From Streptomyces sp. NBC_01571 (lineage in GTDB: Bacteria; Actinomycetota; Actinomycetes; Streptomycetales; Streptomycetaceae): a stretch of 64,000 bases of DNA. Of this stretch, positions 35,922 through 44,868 are shown piece after piece. The stretch is taken from the NCBI RefSeq assembly GCF_026339875.1, contig NZ_JAPEPZ010000001.1, forward strand, positions 372,001 through 436,000, given 5' to 3'. A program made the position numbers and the translations under genes. The notes below the pieces were generated by a model, which did not search any database, was not told the DNA's origin, and saw only the letters and a list, made by a program, of their open reading frames with translations. Each line of letters opens with the position of its first letter. The first letter of the stretch is position 1.

Positions 35922-38120
35922 GTGGTTCGTGCTGCCTGGCCCGCAGAGAGTGCGACGCAGGCGCCGACATCCCCACCGCACGACCCGGGCGGCGACGAAA
36001 CGGCGGGGGGTTCGGGCACCGGAACGCGCGCCCGGCCAGCGGCCGGAGCACCGCTTCGCCTCGACATCCAGGGTCTGCGCGCGCTCGCGGTCTCGCTGGT
36101 GGTGCTCGCGCACGCCGGCGTCCGCCATGTCGCGGGCGGCTACATCGGGGTCGACGTCTTCTTCGTGATATCGGGCTTTCTCATCACCTCGTTGCTCCTG
36201 CGCGAGCTGGCGCGGGACGGCCGCATCTCGGTGCGGAGGTTCTACGCCCGCCGGGCGCTGCGACTGCTGCCCGCATCGACCGTCGTCGGGCTCGCCACGC
36301 TCTGCGGCGCCTGGCTCTACCTGTCGAAGATCCGCTTCGAGGAGTACGTGGGGGACGCGCTCAGCAGCACCCTCTACGTGGTGAACTTCCGGCTGGCGAA
36401 CGCCGGCACCGACTACCTCAACGCGGACAGCCCGCCGTCGCCGTACCAGCACTTCTGGTCACTGGCGGTCGAGGAGCAGTTCTACGTGGTCTGGCCCTTG
36501 CTGCTGTGGGGCGGCTGGAAGCTCGCGCGACGCCGGACCGGGCTGGTGGCCGTGCCCTTCGCGATGCTGTGCGGGATCTCCTTCGCGCTGAACGTGCAGG
36601 TGACGGACACCTCGGCCTCCTGGGCGTACTTCGGCTCGCACACCCGCTTCTGGGAACTCGGCGCCGGTGCGCTGCTCGCCCTCTCCGTCGGCAGGCTGGA
36701 GCGGTTGCCCACGTGGGCGTCCGGGCCGATGAGCTGGATCGGGCTGGTCTCGCTGCTGGTCGCGGCGGTCAGGTTCGACGACAACACGCCGTTTCCCGGT
36801 TACTACGCTCTCGTGCCGGTGCTCGGCGTCGCCCTGGTGCTGGCGGGCGGATGTTCACCCGCGCGGTACGGCGCCGGCAGGTTGCTGTCGCTCCGGCCGG
36901 CCGTGTGGGTCGGCGGTCTCTCGTACAGCTGGTATCTGTGGCACTGGCCGGTGCTGGTGATCCTGCCGATGGCGTTGGACAGGCCGGCGACCGCTCCGTT
37001 CGGGCTGGCGTCCGCGGCGATCGCCCTGCTGCTGGCCTGGGTCACGCTGCACCTGGTGGAGAACCCGGTGCGGTTCCACCGGGTGTTCCGCGGCCGTCCG
37101 GTCCGGGCACTGGGGCTGGGAGCGGTACTGACGGCGGGCGCCGCGGCGGCGGCGCTGGTCGCGACGAGTTTCCCGCCGCCCATAGCCTCGGACGTCGCGG
37201 CGCCGGGGCTGAGGAGCGCGCTCACGGGGGCGGCCGATCCGCAGGCGAGGCTGACCGAGCTGCTGGAAGGACCGCATCACAGTCTGCCGAGCAATCTGAC
37301 GCCCGGACTCACCAGGATCAAGGGGACGTTGTCCCCGGTCTATCGGGACGGCTGCCACATCGGCTACGTGAGCACGGCGACACCGCCGTGTGTCTACGGC
37401 GACCGGTCCGCGTCGAAGGTGGTGGTGCTCTTCGGGGACTCGCACGCGGCCCAGTGGTTCCCGGCGCTCGACCGGCTGGCCAAGGAGCGCCACTGGAAAC
37501 TGATATCGATGACCAAGTCGTCGTGCAAGGTCTCCGCCGTCACCACCGTCTATCAGGGCGAGCCTTACGTGTCCTGCGACCGGTGGCGCACCAGGCAACT
37601 GGCCAGGATCAGGTCCCTGCGCCCCGCTCTGGTGATCACCTCCTCCTCGGACTCGGCCGACCTGGCCCGACCCTCCGCTGACCCGCGCCGCCAGTGGACC
37701 GACGGCTTCGAGCGGACCTACCGGGAACTGGTGAGGAGTGGCGCCGAGGTGCTGGCCGTCGTGGACACCCCCTGGCCCAAGGAGGACGCGGTCGACTGCG
37801 CGGGGACCCATCCGCTGGAGCTGGACCGGTGCGCGTCCGGTATCGGGGACGCGGTCAAAGACCCCGGAAAGAAGCGTGAGATCACCGACGCGGCGGCGGC
37901 CACCGGAGTCACGGTGGTCGACCCGGCCCCCTGGCTCTGCGGCACCGGTGGCTGCCCCGTGGTGGTGGGTGACACCTTCGTCTACCGGGACGACAGTCAC
38001 CTCACCGAGTGCTACGCCGAGGCCATCGCACCTGTTCTCGGCCATGAGTTGACCGCGCTCTACGGCGCCGATCTGAGTCGGCACCCCGGACCGAACTCCC
38101 GACCTGCGGCCTCTCGCTGA
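35922..38120 (+). CDS. membrane O-acyltransferase with SGNH domain (OafA/YrhL type)
   Basis: A 732-aa protein, GTG start seven bases after AGGAG. Residues ~45-400 form an acyltransferase-3 domain of ten or so helices, with the conserved LRALAVSLVVLAHAGVRHVA (catalytic histidine in LAHAG), FFVISGFLIT, RRFYARRALRLLP and FWSLAVEEQFYVVWP. Residues ~470-725 form an SGNH domain with VVLFGDSHAAQWFPALD (nucleophile S) and YRDDSHLTECYA (D and H). It should move acyl groups across the membrane onto a cell-surface or exported glycan; acetylation of a wall polymer is likely. Confidence 0.93.
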   Translation: MVRAAWPAESATQAPTSPPHDPGGDETAGGSGTGTRARPAAGAPLRLDIQGLRALAVSLVVLAHAGVRHVAGGYIGVDVFFVISGFLITSLLLRELARDGRISVRRFYARRALRLLPASTVVGLATLCGAWLYLSKIRFEEYVGDALSSTLYVVNFRLANAGTDYLNADSPPSPYQHFWSLAVEEQFYVVWPLLLWGGWKLARRRTGLVAVPFAMLCGISFALNVQVTDTSASWAYFGSHTRFWELGAGALLALSVGRLERLPTWASGPMSWIGLVSLLVAAVRFDDNTPFPGYYALVPVLGVALVLAGGCSPARYGAGRLLSLRPAVWVGGLSYSWYLWHWPVLVILPMALDRPATAPFGLASAAIALLLAWVTLHLVENPVRFHRVFRGRPVRALGLGAVLTAGAAAAALVATSFPPPIASDVAAPGLRSALTGAADPQARLTELLEGPHHSLPSNLTPGLTRIKGTLSPVYRDGCHIGYVSTATPPCVYGDRSASKVVVLFGDSHAAQWFPALDRLAKERHWKLISMTKSSCKVSAVTTVYQGEPYVSCDRWRTRQLARIRSLRPALVITSSSDSADLARPSADPRRQWTDGFERTYRELVRSGAEVLAVVDTPWPKEDAVDCAGTHPLELDRCASGIGDAVKDPGKKREITDAAAATGVTVVDPAPWLCGTGGCPVVVGDTFVYRDDSHLTECYAEAIAPVLGHELTALYGADLSRHPGPNSRPAASR

Positions 38121-38398
38121 CGGCCCGCGCCCGTGCGCAGCGTCCGCGCGACGACGGCCCAGGTGGCGGCGAGGTGGCGCCAGGGCCGGAACTTGGGAAG
38201 CTCCGGCTCGTCCTCGTCGCCGAGCGCCATGGCGTGCGTCTCCGTCGAAGCGGCGCCCCAGCGCCGGGACCAGCCCGGAGGCGTAGCATTTCTCCTGCGG
38301 GGAGGCGGCGCGTTGCTGCCGAAGCCCGACATGCCGCGGGAGACGCCCACGGCACGGCGATCCTTCGCAGGCCGCAGCGCCTGCGATTGGAGGCTGAG

Positions 38399-38560
38399 AT
38401 GACCGAACCCAGCGATACATGGGTCGATCGGCTCAAGGACCTCACGGGTGATTCGCCCGGAGAGAAGAAAGCCGAAGAATTCGTTCATGACCTTTACACG
38501 ACGGCCCAGAACGAGCTCGATGCCCAGCGTGCCCAGGCGGAATACGAGCGCGAGGAGTAG
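38399..38560 (+). CDS. small charged protein
   Basis: A 53-aa protein MTEPSDTWVDRLKDLTGDSP ... ELDAQRAQAEYEREE with GGAGG six bases before its ATG. It is acidic, rich in Glu/Asp/Gln and predicted helical, with no membrane segment. The good ribosome-binding site and coding bias support it. Function unknown. Confidence 0.6.
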   Translation: MTEPSDTWVDRLKDLTGDSPGEKKAEEFVHDLYTTAQNELDAQRAQAEYEREE

Positions 38561-38704
38561 GCGCCGAGACCCTCTCCCTCGCCTTCCCGATTCAGCCCCG
38601 AGGCGGGCGGCGCGTCGGAGGCACCCGGGGCTGACGGACAGTCCCGGTGTCGCAGCACGTCACCGCCTGCCGGGTCCCGCCGCCCAGGTAGGTGGCTCGG
38701 ATCG

Positions 38705-39286
38705 TCAGTCGAGGGCGTCGAGAGCGGTCTCGGCGATCTCCATGAGGGACGCGCGGTCGGGGTTCATGGCACCCATGACTCTGAGCCCGTGCATGGTCAT
38801 GATGAGGTACCGGGCCAGGTCCCGTGCATCGCGCTTGTCGGACAGCTGACCGTCCGCCTGCGCTTCCGCCACGACCTGGTACAGCGCGTCCTCCAGCAGC
38901 TCCGTCGTCGACTGCACGTGCGCGGTGACCTGGGGGTCGTAGGCTGTCCGGCCGACGACAGCGCCGACGATGAGGCATGCCCGTCGGCTGCCGTCGCGCA
39001 CGATGTCGTCGATCGCCGCGACCAGGACGGAGTGCAGCAGCTCACGGCCCGGGGCTCCCTGGCGAAGGATCTCGACCAGCGGCAGGGCGTAGCGGTCCCG
39101 GTAGCGGTCCATCGCCGCCAGGTACAGGCCCTCCTTGCTGCCGAAGGCCGCGTACAGAGAGCCGCGGCCGACGCCCGTGGCCTCGACCAGGTCCTGGATC
39201 GACGTGCCGTCGTAGCCGTTGCACCGGAAGGCGTTCATGGCCGCCTCCACAGCTCCTTCTGTGTCGAACTCCCTGAGACGCGCCAT
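38705..39286 (-). CDS. TetR-family transcriptional regulator
   Basis: A 193-aa regulator from MARLREFD at 39286. The HTH domain (AVEAAMNAFRCNGYDGTSIQ DLVEATGVGRGSLYAAFGSK) and a TetR_C_16/AcrR-like C-terminal domain are complete. It is divergent from the SDR at 39595, and identical 11-base operators lie near both starts, so it almost certainly represses itself and the SDR. AGTATA (39295-39300, TATACT on the minus strand) is eight bases from the ATG, suggesting a leaderless transcript. The longer frame to 39421 overlaps the operators and is not favoured. Confidence 0.92.
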   Translation of the reverse strand: MARLREFDTEGAVEAAMNAFRCNGYDGTSIQDLVEATGVGRGSLYAAFGSKEGLYLAAMDRYRDRYALPLVEILRQGAPGRELLHSVLVAAIDDIVRDGSRRACLIVGAVVGRTAYDPQVTAHVQSTTELLEDALYQVVAEAQADGQLSDKRDARDLARYLIMTMHGLRVMGAMNPDRASLMEIAETALDALD

Positions 39287-39309
39287 AAGGGCGGAGTATA
39301 CACAGGTCA

Positions 39310-39320
39310 GAACGATCGGT
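39310..39320. promoter_or_regulatory. TetR operator, regulator side
   Basis: GAACGATCGGT, 24 bases upstream of the TetR ATG, just behind its -10. It is the exact reverse complement of the site at 39431-39441. Confidence 0.65.
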
Positions 39321-39430
39321 ACAGATTTTTCGGGCGGGGCGGAGTGGCCCACCGCCCTCAGGCGCAGCCGCTCTCGCGTCACCCGATCGAGTCCCGCGAT
39401 GCTGTCGCCACCGTCACACATTATTTAATG

Positions 39431-39441
39431 ACCGATCGTTC
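39431..39441. promoter_or_regulatory. TetR operator, SDR side
   Basis: ACCGATCGTTC, in an AT-rich stretch (TTATTTAATG...CTGATACTGATAAGG) that presumably is the SDR promoter. It repeats the site at 39310-39320 in inverted orientation, as expected for a regulator controlling a divergent pair. Confidence 0.65.
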
Positions 39442-39594
39442 CTGATACTGATAAGGTCCGGATTCGGCAGGTCGGAGAGTCAGCCGGACGCACGGATCAC
39501 ATGACGATCCGGGCCGGTCCGACCGCGAGTCAGCGCAAGCACGTACTCCCGGCGGCCCACCAATTCGGCCGTGCCGGGCAGGGAACGGAGCGAC

Positions 39595-40359
39595 ATGTCC
39601 AACCGTCTGGAATCCAAGGTCGTCATCGTCACCGGAGGCACCTCCGGCATGGGGTCGGCGTTCGCGAGGCGGGCCGCGGCCGAGGGCGCGACCGTACTCA
39701 TCGGGGCACGTGACAAGGAACGCGGTGACACGACCGTGGCGGAGATCGCCCGGGACGGCGGGAAAGCCCTCTTCGTCCCGACGGACGTCACCGTCGAGGA
39801 GGAGATCGCCCACCTGGTCGACGTCGCGGTCAAGGAGTTCGGCGGTCTGCACGGCGCCTTCAACAACGCGGGCGGCGGCGACATCCGGGGGACGATCCGG
39901 GACACGGAGGCGTCGTTCTGGGACCGCGTCATCGCCCTCAACCTGACCAGCGTCTTCTACAGCCTCAAGCACGAGATCCCGGCGATCATCGCCAGTGGTG
40001 GCGGCTCGGTCGTCAACAACGCCTCCGTGGTCGGCGTGGCGGGCGACCCGACGGCCGTCGCCTACTCGGCCGCCAAGCACGGCGTCGTGGGCCTCACGCG
40101 TTCCGCGGCGCTCGACGCCACGAAGGAGAGCGTGCGGGTCAACGCCCTGGTGACGGGCCTGGTAGACACCCCGCTCTGGCGAGGGTTCGCCGCGGGCAGC
40201 CCGGAGGCCGCGAGCGCCCTGCTCAGCCGGCAGCCGGCCGGCCGGGCCGCCGACGAAACGGAGATCGCCGCGTTCGCCGCCTTCCTGCTCAGCGACGAGA
40301 GCCCGTTCATCAATGGCGCCGCCCTCGCGATCGACGGCGCGCTGACCGCCGGCTACTGA
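39595..40359 (+). CDS. short-chain dehydrogenase/reductase
   Basis: A 254-aa classical SDR from MSNRLESK. The NAD(P) motif TGGTSGMG (residues ~12-19), NNAGGG (~85-90), the catalytic S...YSAAKHG (YxxxK) and the C-terminal INGAALAIDGALTAGY are all present, so it should be active. Length is typical. It is the divergent partner of the TetR gene and probably detoxifies or converts a ligand of that repressor. The substrate cannot be told. Confidence 0.92.
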   Translation: MSNRLESKVVIVTGGTSGMGSAFARRAAAEGATVLIGARDKERGDTTVAEIARDGGKALFVPTDVTVEEEIAHLVDVAVKEFGGLHGAFNNAGGGDIRGTIRDTEASFWDRVIALNLTSVFYSLKHEIPAIIASGGGSVVNNASVVGVAGDPTAVAYSAAKHGVVGLTRSAALDATKESVRVNALVTGLVDTPLWRGFAAGSPEAASALLSRQPAGRAADETEIAAFAAFLLSDESPFINGAALAIDGALTAGY

Positions 40360-40776
40360 GCCTCACCCAGCCCATCCGGCCGCCGGTCCCTTCCCGGCGC
40401 ACGACCACGATCCGGCAGCGGTGACCGTCCTCCCGCTCGACGGCCGCGGCGACCCCGCCACATTCTGTAATGACTATTCAGTAAACAATATGTCGCCGCG
40501 CATGGCTGCCTCCCGTGCCGGGGACATCACGGCCACCCCTGCGGCCCCCGAAAGAGGAACGAAGCGAGACGAAGGCCGTACGCGTCTTCCATTACGGCGA
40601 GGCCGAAGGACTCGAGGTCGTCGGCCTCCCCGTCCCGGAGGTGGGGGCCGGGCAGATCCGGGTCCGCGTGCACGCGGCGGCGGTGAACCCCTCGAATGTC
40701 CTGCTGCGCAGGGGCTTTCAACTGTTGCATGATCCATCAGTAAATCTCAGCTTTTCTCATCTGTTATCTTGATCGC

Positions 40777-41352
40777 GTGAAGCTTTCCGAATGGGCGGCG
40801 CGCAACGGTGTGCACTACCAGACCGCGTGGACGTGGGCGAAAGAGGGCCGCATGCCGGTCCCGGTGCGCCAGACGCCGTCTGGTACGTGGTTGGTCGACG
40901 AGCCCGCCCCGGAGACGTCCGGCCGTGTCGTGGCGTACTGCCGGGTTTCGTCGGCGGACCAGAAGCCGGATCTTGACCGGCAGGTGGCCCGCGTGGTCCA
41001 GGGGGCTACCGGGCTCGGCCTGCCGGTTGCGGAGGTCGTGACCGAGGTCGGCTCGGGGCCGAACGGGCGTCGGCGCAAGTTGCACCGCCTGCTGTCCGAC
41101 CCGCGGGCCGCGGTGATCGTGGTCGAGCACCGGGACCGGCTGGCCCGGTTCGGCGTCGAGCATCTCGAAGCCGTCCTGTCCGCCTCCGGGCGGCGCCTGG
41201 TTGTCCTCGACCCCACCGAGACCGCCGATGACCTGGTGCGCGACATCACCGAGGTGCTGACCTCGATGTGTGCCCGCCTGTACGGGCGGCGGGCGGCGAA
41301 GGACCGGGCCGCCCGCGCGGTGGCCGTGGCGACCGGCGAGGCTGCCGAGTGA
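40777..41352 (+). CDS. tnpA: IS607-family serine recombinase (transposase)
   Basis: A 191-aa protein from GTG at 40777. A MerR-like HTH (LSEWAARNGVHYQTAWTWAK, residues 3-22) is followed by a resolvase-type catalytic domain with the nucleophile serine in AYCRVSSADQ (S58/S59) and the VVEHRDRLARFG motif. The N-terminal position of the DNA-binding domain is characteristic of IS607. It should excise and integrate the element through a 5'-phosphoserine intermediate. The frame is complete. Confidence 0.92.
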   Translation: MKLSEWAARNGVHYQTAWTWAKEGRMPVPVRQTPSGTWLVDEPAPETSGRVVAYCRVSSADQKPDLDRQVARVVQGATGLGLPVAEVVTEVGSGPNGRRRKLHRLLSDPRAAVIVVEHRDRLARFGVEHLEAVLSASGRRLVVLDPTETADDLVRDITEVLTSMCARLYGRRAAKDRAARAVAVATGEAAE

Positions 41353-42806
41353 AGAAATTCCAGCCACAGCCCGGGTTCCAGGTTCAGGCGTTCCGGTTCG
41401 CCCTGGACCCGAACACGACTCAGGAGCACGCGCTGCGCTCGCACTGCGGCGCGGCGCGTGCCGCGTACAACTGGGCTGTCGGTTGGGTGACCGCGTCGTG
41501 GTGGCAGCGCCGCGCGGAGGAGTCCTACGGCATCGCCGAGGCCGGGCTGACGCAGTGGCGGCCGTGGTCGCTGCCCGCACTGAGGAAGGCGTTCAACGAG
41601 ACCAAGCACGCTGACCCCAGGTTCGCCGCCTGGTGGGAGGAGAACTCCAAAGAGGCGTACAACACCGGCCTCGCCAACGCTGCGGCGGCGTTCGACAACT
41701 ACACCAAGTCCAAGCAGGGCAAGCGGCACGGCAAGCGGATGGGTACGCCCCGCTTCAAGTCGAAGCGGAAGGCCCGTCTTTCCTGCCGGTTCACGACCGG
41801 CGCGATCCGCGTGGACACGGGCGGCCGGCACGTGACGCTGCCGAGGCTGGGCACGATCCGTACCCACGAGCCCACGGTGAAGCTCCTCGCGCGCGTTGAG
41901 GCCGGGACGGCCCGGATCCTGTCCGCGACCGTGCGGCACGAGCGCGGACGCTGGTACGTCGCCTTCCAGGCCGAGGTCAAGCGCGACCTCGAACGTGTGG
42001 CGCGGCCGGACGTGGCGGTCGGCATCGACCTCGGCGTGAAGACCCTCGCGGTCATGGCCGACTCGACGGGTGAGATCCGCACCGTCGCGAACCCCGGACA
42101 CTACGACCGGGCACGCAAGCAGCTGCGCCGCGCCTCTCGCATCGTCTCCCGCCGCCAGGGCCCCGACCGGCGCACCGGACAGAAGCCGTCGAAGCGGTGG
42201 GAGAAGGCCAACGCCGCCCGCAACCGCGTGCACCACCGGGTGGCGAACCTCCGCGCGGACGCCCTGCACAAGCTCACCACGAGCGTTGCGGCCGAGTACG
42301 GCACGGTCGTGATCGAGGACCTGAACGTCGCCGGGATGCTCCGCAACCGGCGCCTCGCGCGCAGGATCGCCGACGCCGGATTCGCAGAGATCCGACGCCA
42401 GCTCACCTATAAAACCCGCCAGCGCCACACCACCCACCTCGTGGCCGCGGACCGCTGGTACCCCTCCTCGAAGACCTGTTCCGGGTGCGGCGCGGTGAAA
42501 GCCAAGCTGCCGCTGCACGTCCGGACCTACGAATGCGACACCTGCGGCCTGGTCATCGACCGGGACGACAACGCCGCACTCAACCTCGCCGCTCTCGCGG
42601 CAGCCTGCCTGACTGGTACCGGAGTGGCTGGAGACCAGGACACCACCGAGGTGGTGTCGAAGCCTCGTGGAGCCGACCAGAAGACCCGCGCCACCCGCAC
42701 CCGCCGCAAGGCGAGCGCGGGGCGGGCAGGTGGCGCAACCCTGCCGCACCAGCGGCAGGAGGAAGCGAGAGACCGTACTCACGCCGAAGCCCTCACGCTT
42801 TGGTGA
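41349..42806 (+). CDS. tnpB: TnpB RNA-guided nuclease (IS607-associated)
   Basis: A 485-aa protein; its GTG overlaps the tnpA stop (GTGA). It has the N-terminal HTH_OrfB region (FALDPNTTQEHALRSHCGAA), then the RuvC-like nuclease: D227 in GIDLGVKTLAV, E323 in VIEDLNVAGML, and DRDDN at 404-408, with a zinc finger (CSGCG ... CDTCG) before the last motif. All catalytic acids are present. TnpB proteins use a guide RNA from the 3' end of the element to cut DNA next to a short motif, promoting retention of the transposon. The basic tail (KTRATRTRRKASAGRAGG) overlaps the guide-RNA scaffold region. Confidence 0.93.
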   Translation: MKKFQPQPGFQVQAFRFALDPNTTQEHALRSHCGAARAAYNWAVGWVTASWWQRRAEESYGIAEAGLTQWRPWSLPALRKAFNETKHADPRFAAWWEENSKEAYNTGLANAAAAFDNYTKSKQGKRHGKRMGTPRFKSKRKARLSCRFTTGAIRVDTGGRHVTLPRLGTIRTHEPTVKLLARVEAGTARILSATVRHERGRWYVAFQAEVKRDLERVARPDVAVGIDLGVKTLAVMADSTGEIRTVANPGHYDRARKQLRRASRIVSRRQGPDRRTGQKPSKRWEKANAARNRVHHRVANLRADALHKLTTSVAAEYGTVVIEDLNVAGMLRNRRLARRIADAGFAEIRRQLTYKTRQRHTTHLVAADRWYPSSKTCSGCGAVKAKLPLHVRTYECDTCGLVIDRDDNAALNLAALAAACLTGTGVAGDQDTTEVVSKPRGADQKTRATRTRRKASAGRAGGATLPHQRQEEARDRTHAEALTLW

Positions 42807-42864
42807 CGAGACGGACCTTCCGGGCCGAAATGCCCGGAATGCTGAGAGCAGCTGAGGCTCTTAG
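42620..42864 (+). ncRNA. probable omega/reRNA scaffold of TnpB
   Basis: In elements of this kind the guide RNA covers the end of tnpB and the right end of the transposon, and its guide is the host DNA immediately beyond. Here the region 42807-42864 after tnpB can fold as CTTCCGGG/CCCGGAA (about 42817-42839) and CTGAGAGC/GCTCTTAG (42842-42864). The guide would begin at 42865 with CAACGGGTACATCGACCA. The 5' end is not determined; the coordinates are an estimate. Confidence 0.5.
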
Positions 42865-43814
42865 CAACGGGTACATCGACCAGATGCTCGCGGGACGCCT
42901 GACCCCGCCCTACCGGCCCGGCATGGACGCGGCGGGCGTGGTCGACGAGATCGGTCCGGGCACGGTCACCGACCTGCGGGCCGGTGACCGTGTGATGGCG
43001 ATCGTCATCCCCATCGACCCTCCGGCGGCGCCTACGCGCAGTACATCGTCCTCGACGCCCGACAGGTCGTCAGGGCACCGGCCGGGACCACACACGCCGA
43101 GGCGTCCACTCTTCCGATGAACGGGCTGACCGCACGCCGCGCCCTCGACCTGCTGGGCCTGGTTCCCGGGGACTGGATCGCCGTGACTGGAGCCGCGGGC
43201 GCTGTGGGCGGATACGTCGTGCAGCCGGCCAAGGCGGACGGACTGCGCGTCGTGGCGGACGCGGCTCCCGCCGACGAGAAGCTGGTTCGCTCGCTGGGCG
43301 CCGATCGGATCGTCCCCCGGGGAGCCGGTATCGCGGGGCGTGTCCGCGAGGTCGTTCCCGGTGGCGTCGAAGCCCTGGTGGACGCCGCGGTCATGGGCGC
43401 CGAGGCACTCCCCGCCGTCCGGCCAGGCGGTCGGACGGCGCTGGTGCGCAGCGAGCGGGAACCCGGTACCCCTCCCCCGGACGCACACGGGAACGTGACG
43501 GTCCGACACCTGTTCGTGCCGGACTACCGCCATGCCAACGACAAGCCCGACGCCCTGCGCGTCCTCGCGGAGGAAGGCCGGATCTCGCTGAGGGTCGCGC
43601 AGGAGTTCCCGGCCGACCGGGCAGCCGAGGCACATCGCCGTTTCGAAGCGGGCGGTGTGCGCGGCAGGCTCGTGCTCACCTTCTGAGAAGGGAATCCACG
43701 TATCTCCCCTGGACGCTCGATAAAGTCTCTCGGACTGCTGATGATGGTAGGTACGGGTCGGCTCGTCCTAGGGTCGGGGCATATCCAGCCCGCGCTTTTC
43801 GAAAAGGCACCCCT

Positions 43815-44777
43815 GTGAACTCTGAACAACTTCTGGTCACCCCTTTCTCCGCGCAGTCCACAGCCTCCGAAGTGATCGAAGGGGTCGATCTCACGGGTCG
43901 ACGCGCGATCGTCACCGGCGGCGCATCCGGCATCGGCACCGAGACCGTCAGGGCTCTCGCCGCGGCCGGAGCGGAGGTCACCATCGCGGCCCGCCGTCCA
44001 GAGGTGGCGGAACCGCTTCTCCGTGAGGATGCCGGTGCCGCCGGAACCGGCTCTGTACGGATCGCGCCACTGGATCTCTCCGACCTGGCTTCGGTCAGGG
44101 CCTTCGCGCAGGACTGGAGGGGGCCGCTGGATGTGCTCGTGGCGAACGCCGGCATCATGGCCGTCCCTCGGAGAGTGGTCACCGCACAGGGTTGGGAACT
44201 CCAGCTGGCCACGAATTTCCTCGGCCACTTCGCTCTCGCCACGGCCCTGCACGGCGCCCTGTCGGAAAGCGGCTCCGCTCGGGTCGTGATGGTCAGCTCC
44301 GGAGCGCACCTGAACGCGCCCTTCGACTTCGACGACCCTCACTTCGAGCGGCGTCCGTACGACCCCTGGACTGCCTACGGTCAGTCGAAATCGGCAGAGG
44401 TTCTCTTTACCGTGGGCGCTACCAGATGGTCCGGGGAAGGCATCACGGTCAACGCCCTCAATCCCGGCTATATTCTCACCAATCTGCAGCGGCACCTCGA
44501 CGACGACACCATGCGTTCGTTCGGGGTCATGGATCCCGAAGGCAACCTCACTCCGCTGCCGTACTACAAGACTCCGGCTCAGGGAGCGGCGACCTCCGTG
44601 CTGCTCGCGGCGTCACCCCTGCTCGACGGTGTGACCGGCCGCTACTTCGAGGACAACCAGGAAGCGTCCCTCGTGACGAACGACAGCGCCACTCCGGGTG
44701 GCGTGGCCGCGCACGCCCTCGACCCGAAGGCGGCTGATCGTCTGTGGCAGTACGCTTCGGACGCGCTTCGGCTCTGA
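43815..44777 (+). CDS. short-chain dehydrogenase (retinol-dehydrogenase-like)
   Basis: A 320-aa SDR, GTG start at 43815. TGGASGIG (residues ~35-42), VANAGIMAVP, MVSSGAH and YGQSKSAEV (YxxxK) are present, and an extra C-terminal region of about 60 residues (GVTGRYFEDNQEASLVTNDS ... RLWQYASDALRL) is typical of the WWOX/retinol-dehydrogenase-like group. The substrate is unknown. A strong hairpin follows the gene. Confidence 0.9.
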   Translation: MNSEQLLVTPFSAQSTASEVIEGVDLTGRRAIVTGGASGIGTETVRALAAAGAEVTIAARRPEVAEPLLREDAGAAGTGSVRIAPLDLSDLASVRAFAQDWRGPLDVLVANAGIMAVPRRVVTAQGWELQLATNFLGHFALATALHGALSESGSARVVMVSSGAHLNAPFDFDDPHFERRPYDPWTAYGQSKSAEVLFTVGATRWSGEGITVNALNPGYILTNLQRHLDDDTMRSFGVMDPEGNLTPLPYYKTPAQGAATSVLLAASPLLDGVTGRYFEDNQEASLVTNDSATPGGVAAHALDPKAADRLWQYASDALRL

Positions 44778-44792
44778 TGTGCGCTGCGGGAT

Positions 44793-44839
44793 TCGCGGCC
44801 GCGGCGGGCGCGCTTCGCGCCGGTCCGCCGCGGCCGCGA
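44793..44839. terminator. bidirectional terminator
   Basis: TCGCGGCCGCGGCGG (44793-44807) and CCGCCGCGGCCGCGA (44825-44839) form a perfect 15-bp stem, with a smaller GCGCGCTTCGCGC hairpin in the loop. It stands between the convergent SDR and GH31 genes. Confidence 0.8.
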
Positions 44840-44868
44840 CGATGTTGCTCAGCGGTGGTTCCCGGCTC

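Larger units (their letters stand above)
40715..42864 (+). mobile_element. IS607-family element (tnpA + tnpB), about 2150 bp
   Basis: The ends are deduced from the interrupted gene: left host sequence ends CTGCGCAGGGG at 40714 and right host sequence resumes CAACGGGTACATC at 42865. The element carries a serine-recombinase tnpA and an overlapping tnpB and has no terminal inverted repeats or target duplication, all as in IS607. The left host flank ends in GG, the dinucleotide preferred by IS607 recombinases. The last 24 bases form a hairpin (CTGAGAGC/GCTCTTAG with one G-U pair). Exact ends may shift by one or two bases because of shared G residues. Confidence 0.85.
40569..43686 (+). pseudogene. 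zinc-type quinone oxidoreductase gene interrupted by an IS607-family element
   Basis: The 5' part (40569-40714) reads TKAVRVFHYGEAEGLEVVGL and VNPSNVLLRRG; the 3' part (42865-43686) continues NGYIDQMLAGRLTPPYRPGM, then GGAYAQYIVLDARQVVRAPA, the Rossmann motif VTGAAGAVGGYVV and a normal end. Joining 40714 to 42865 restores VLLRRG-NGYIDQ in frame, as expected for this medium-chain reductase family. Two more lesions are visible: the expected first codon is ACG (40569-40571), and one base is missing around 43019-43020, shifting the frame after VIPID. The gene is inactive. About 320 residues when repaired. Confidence 0.85.
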
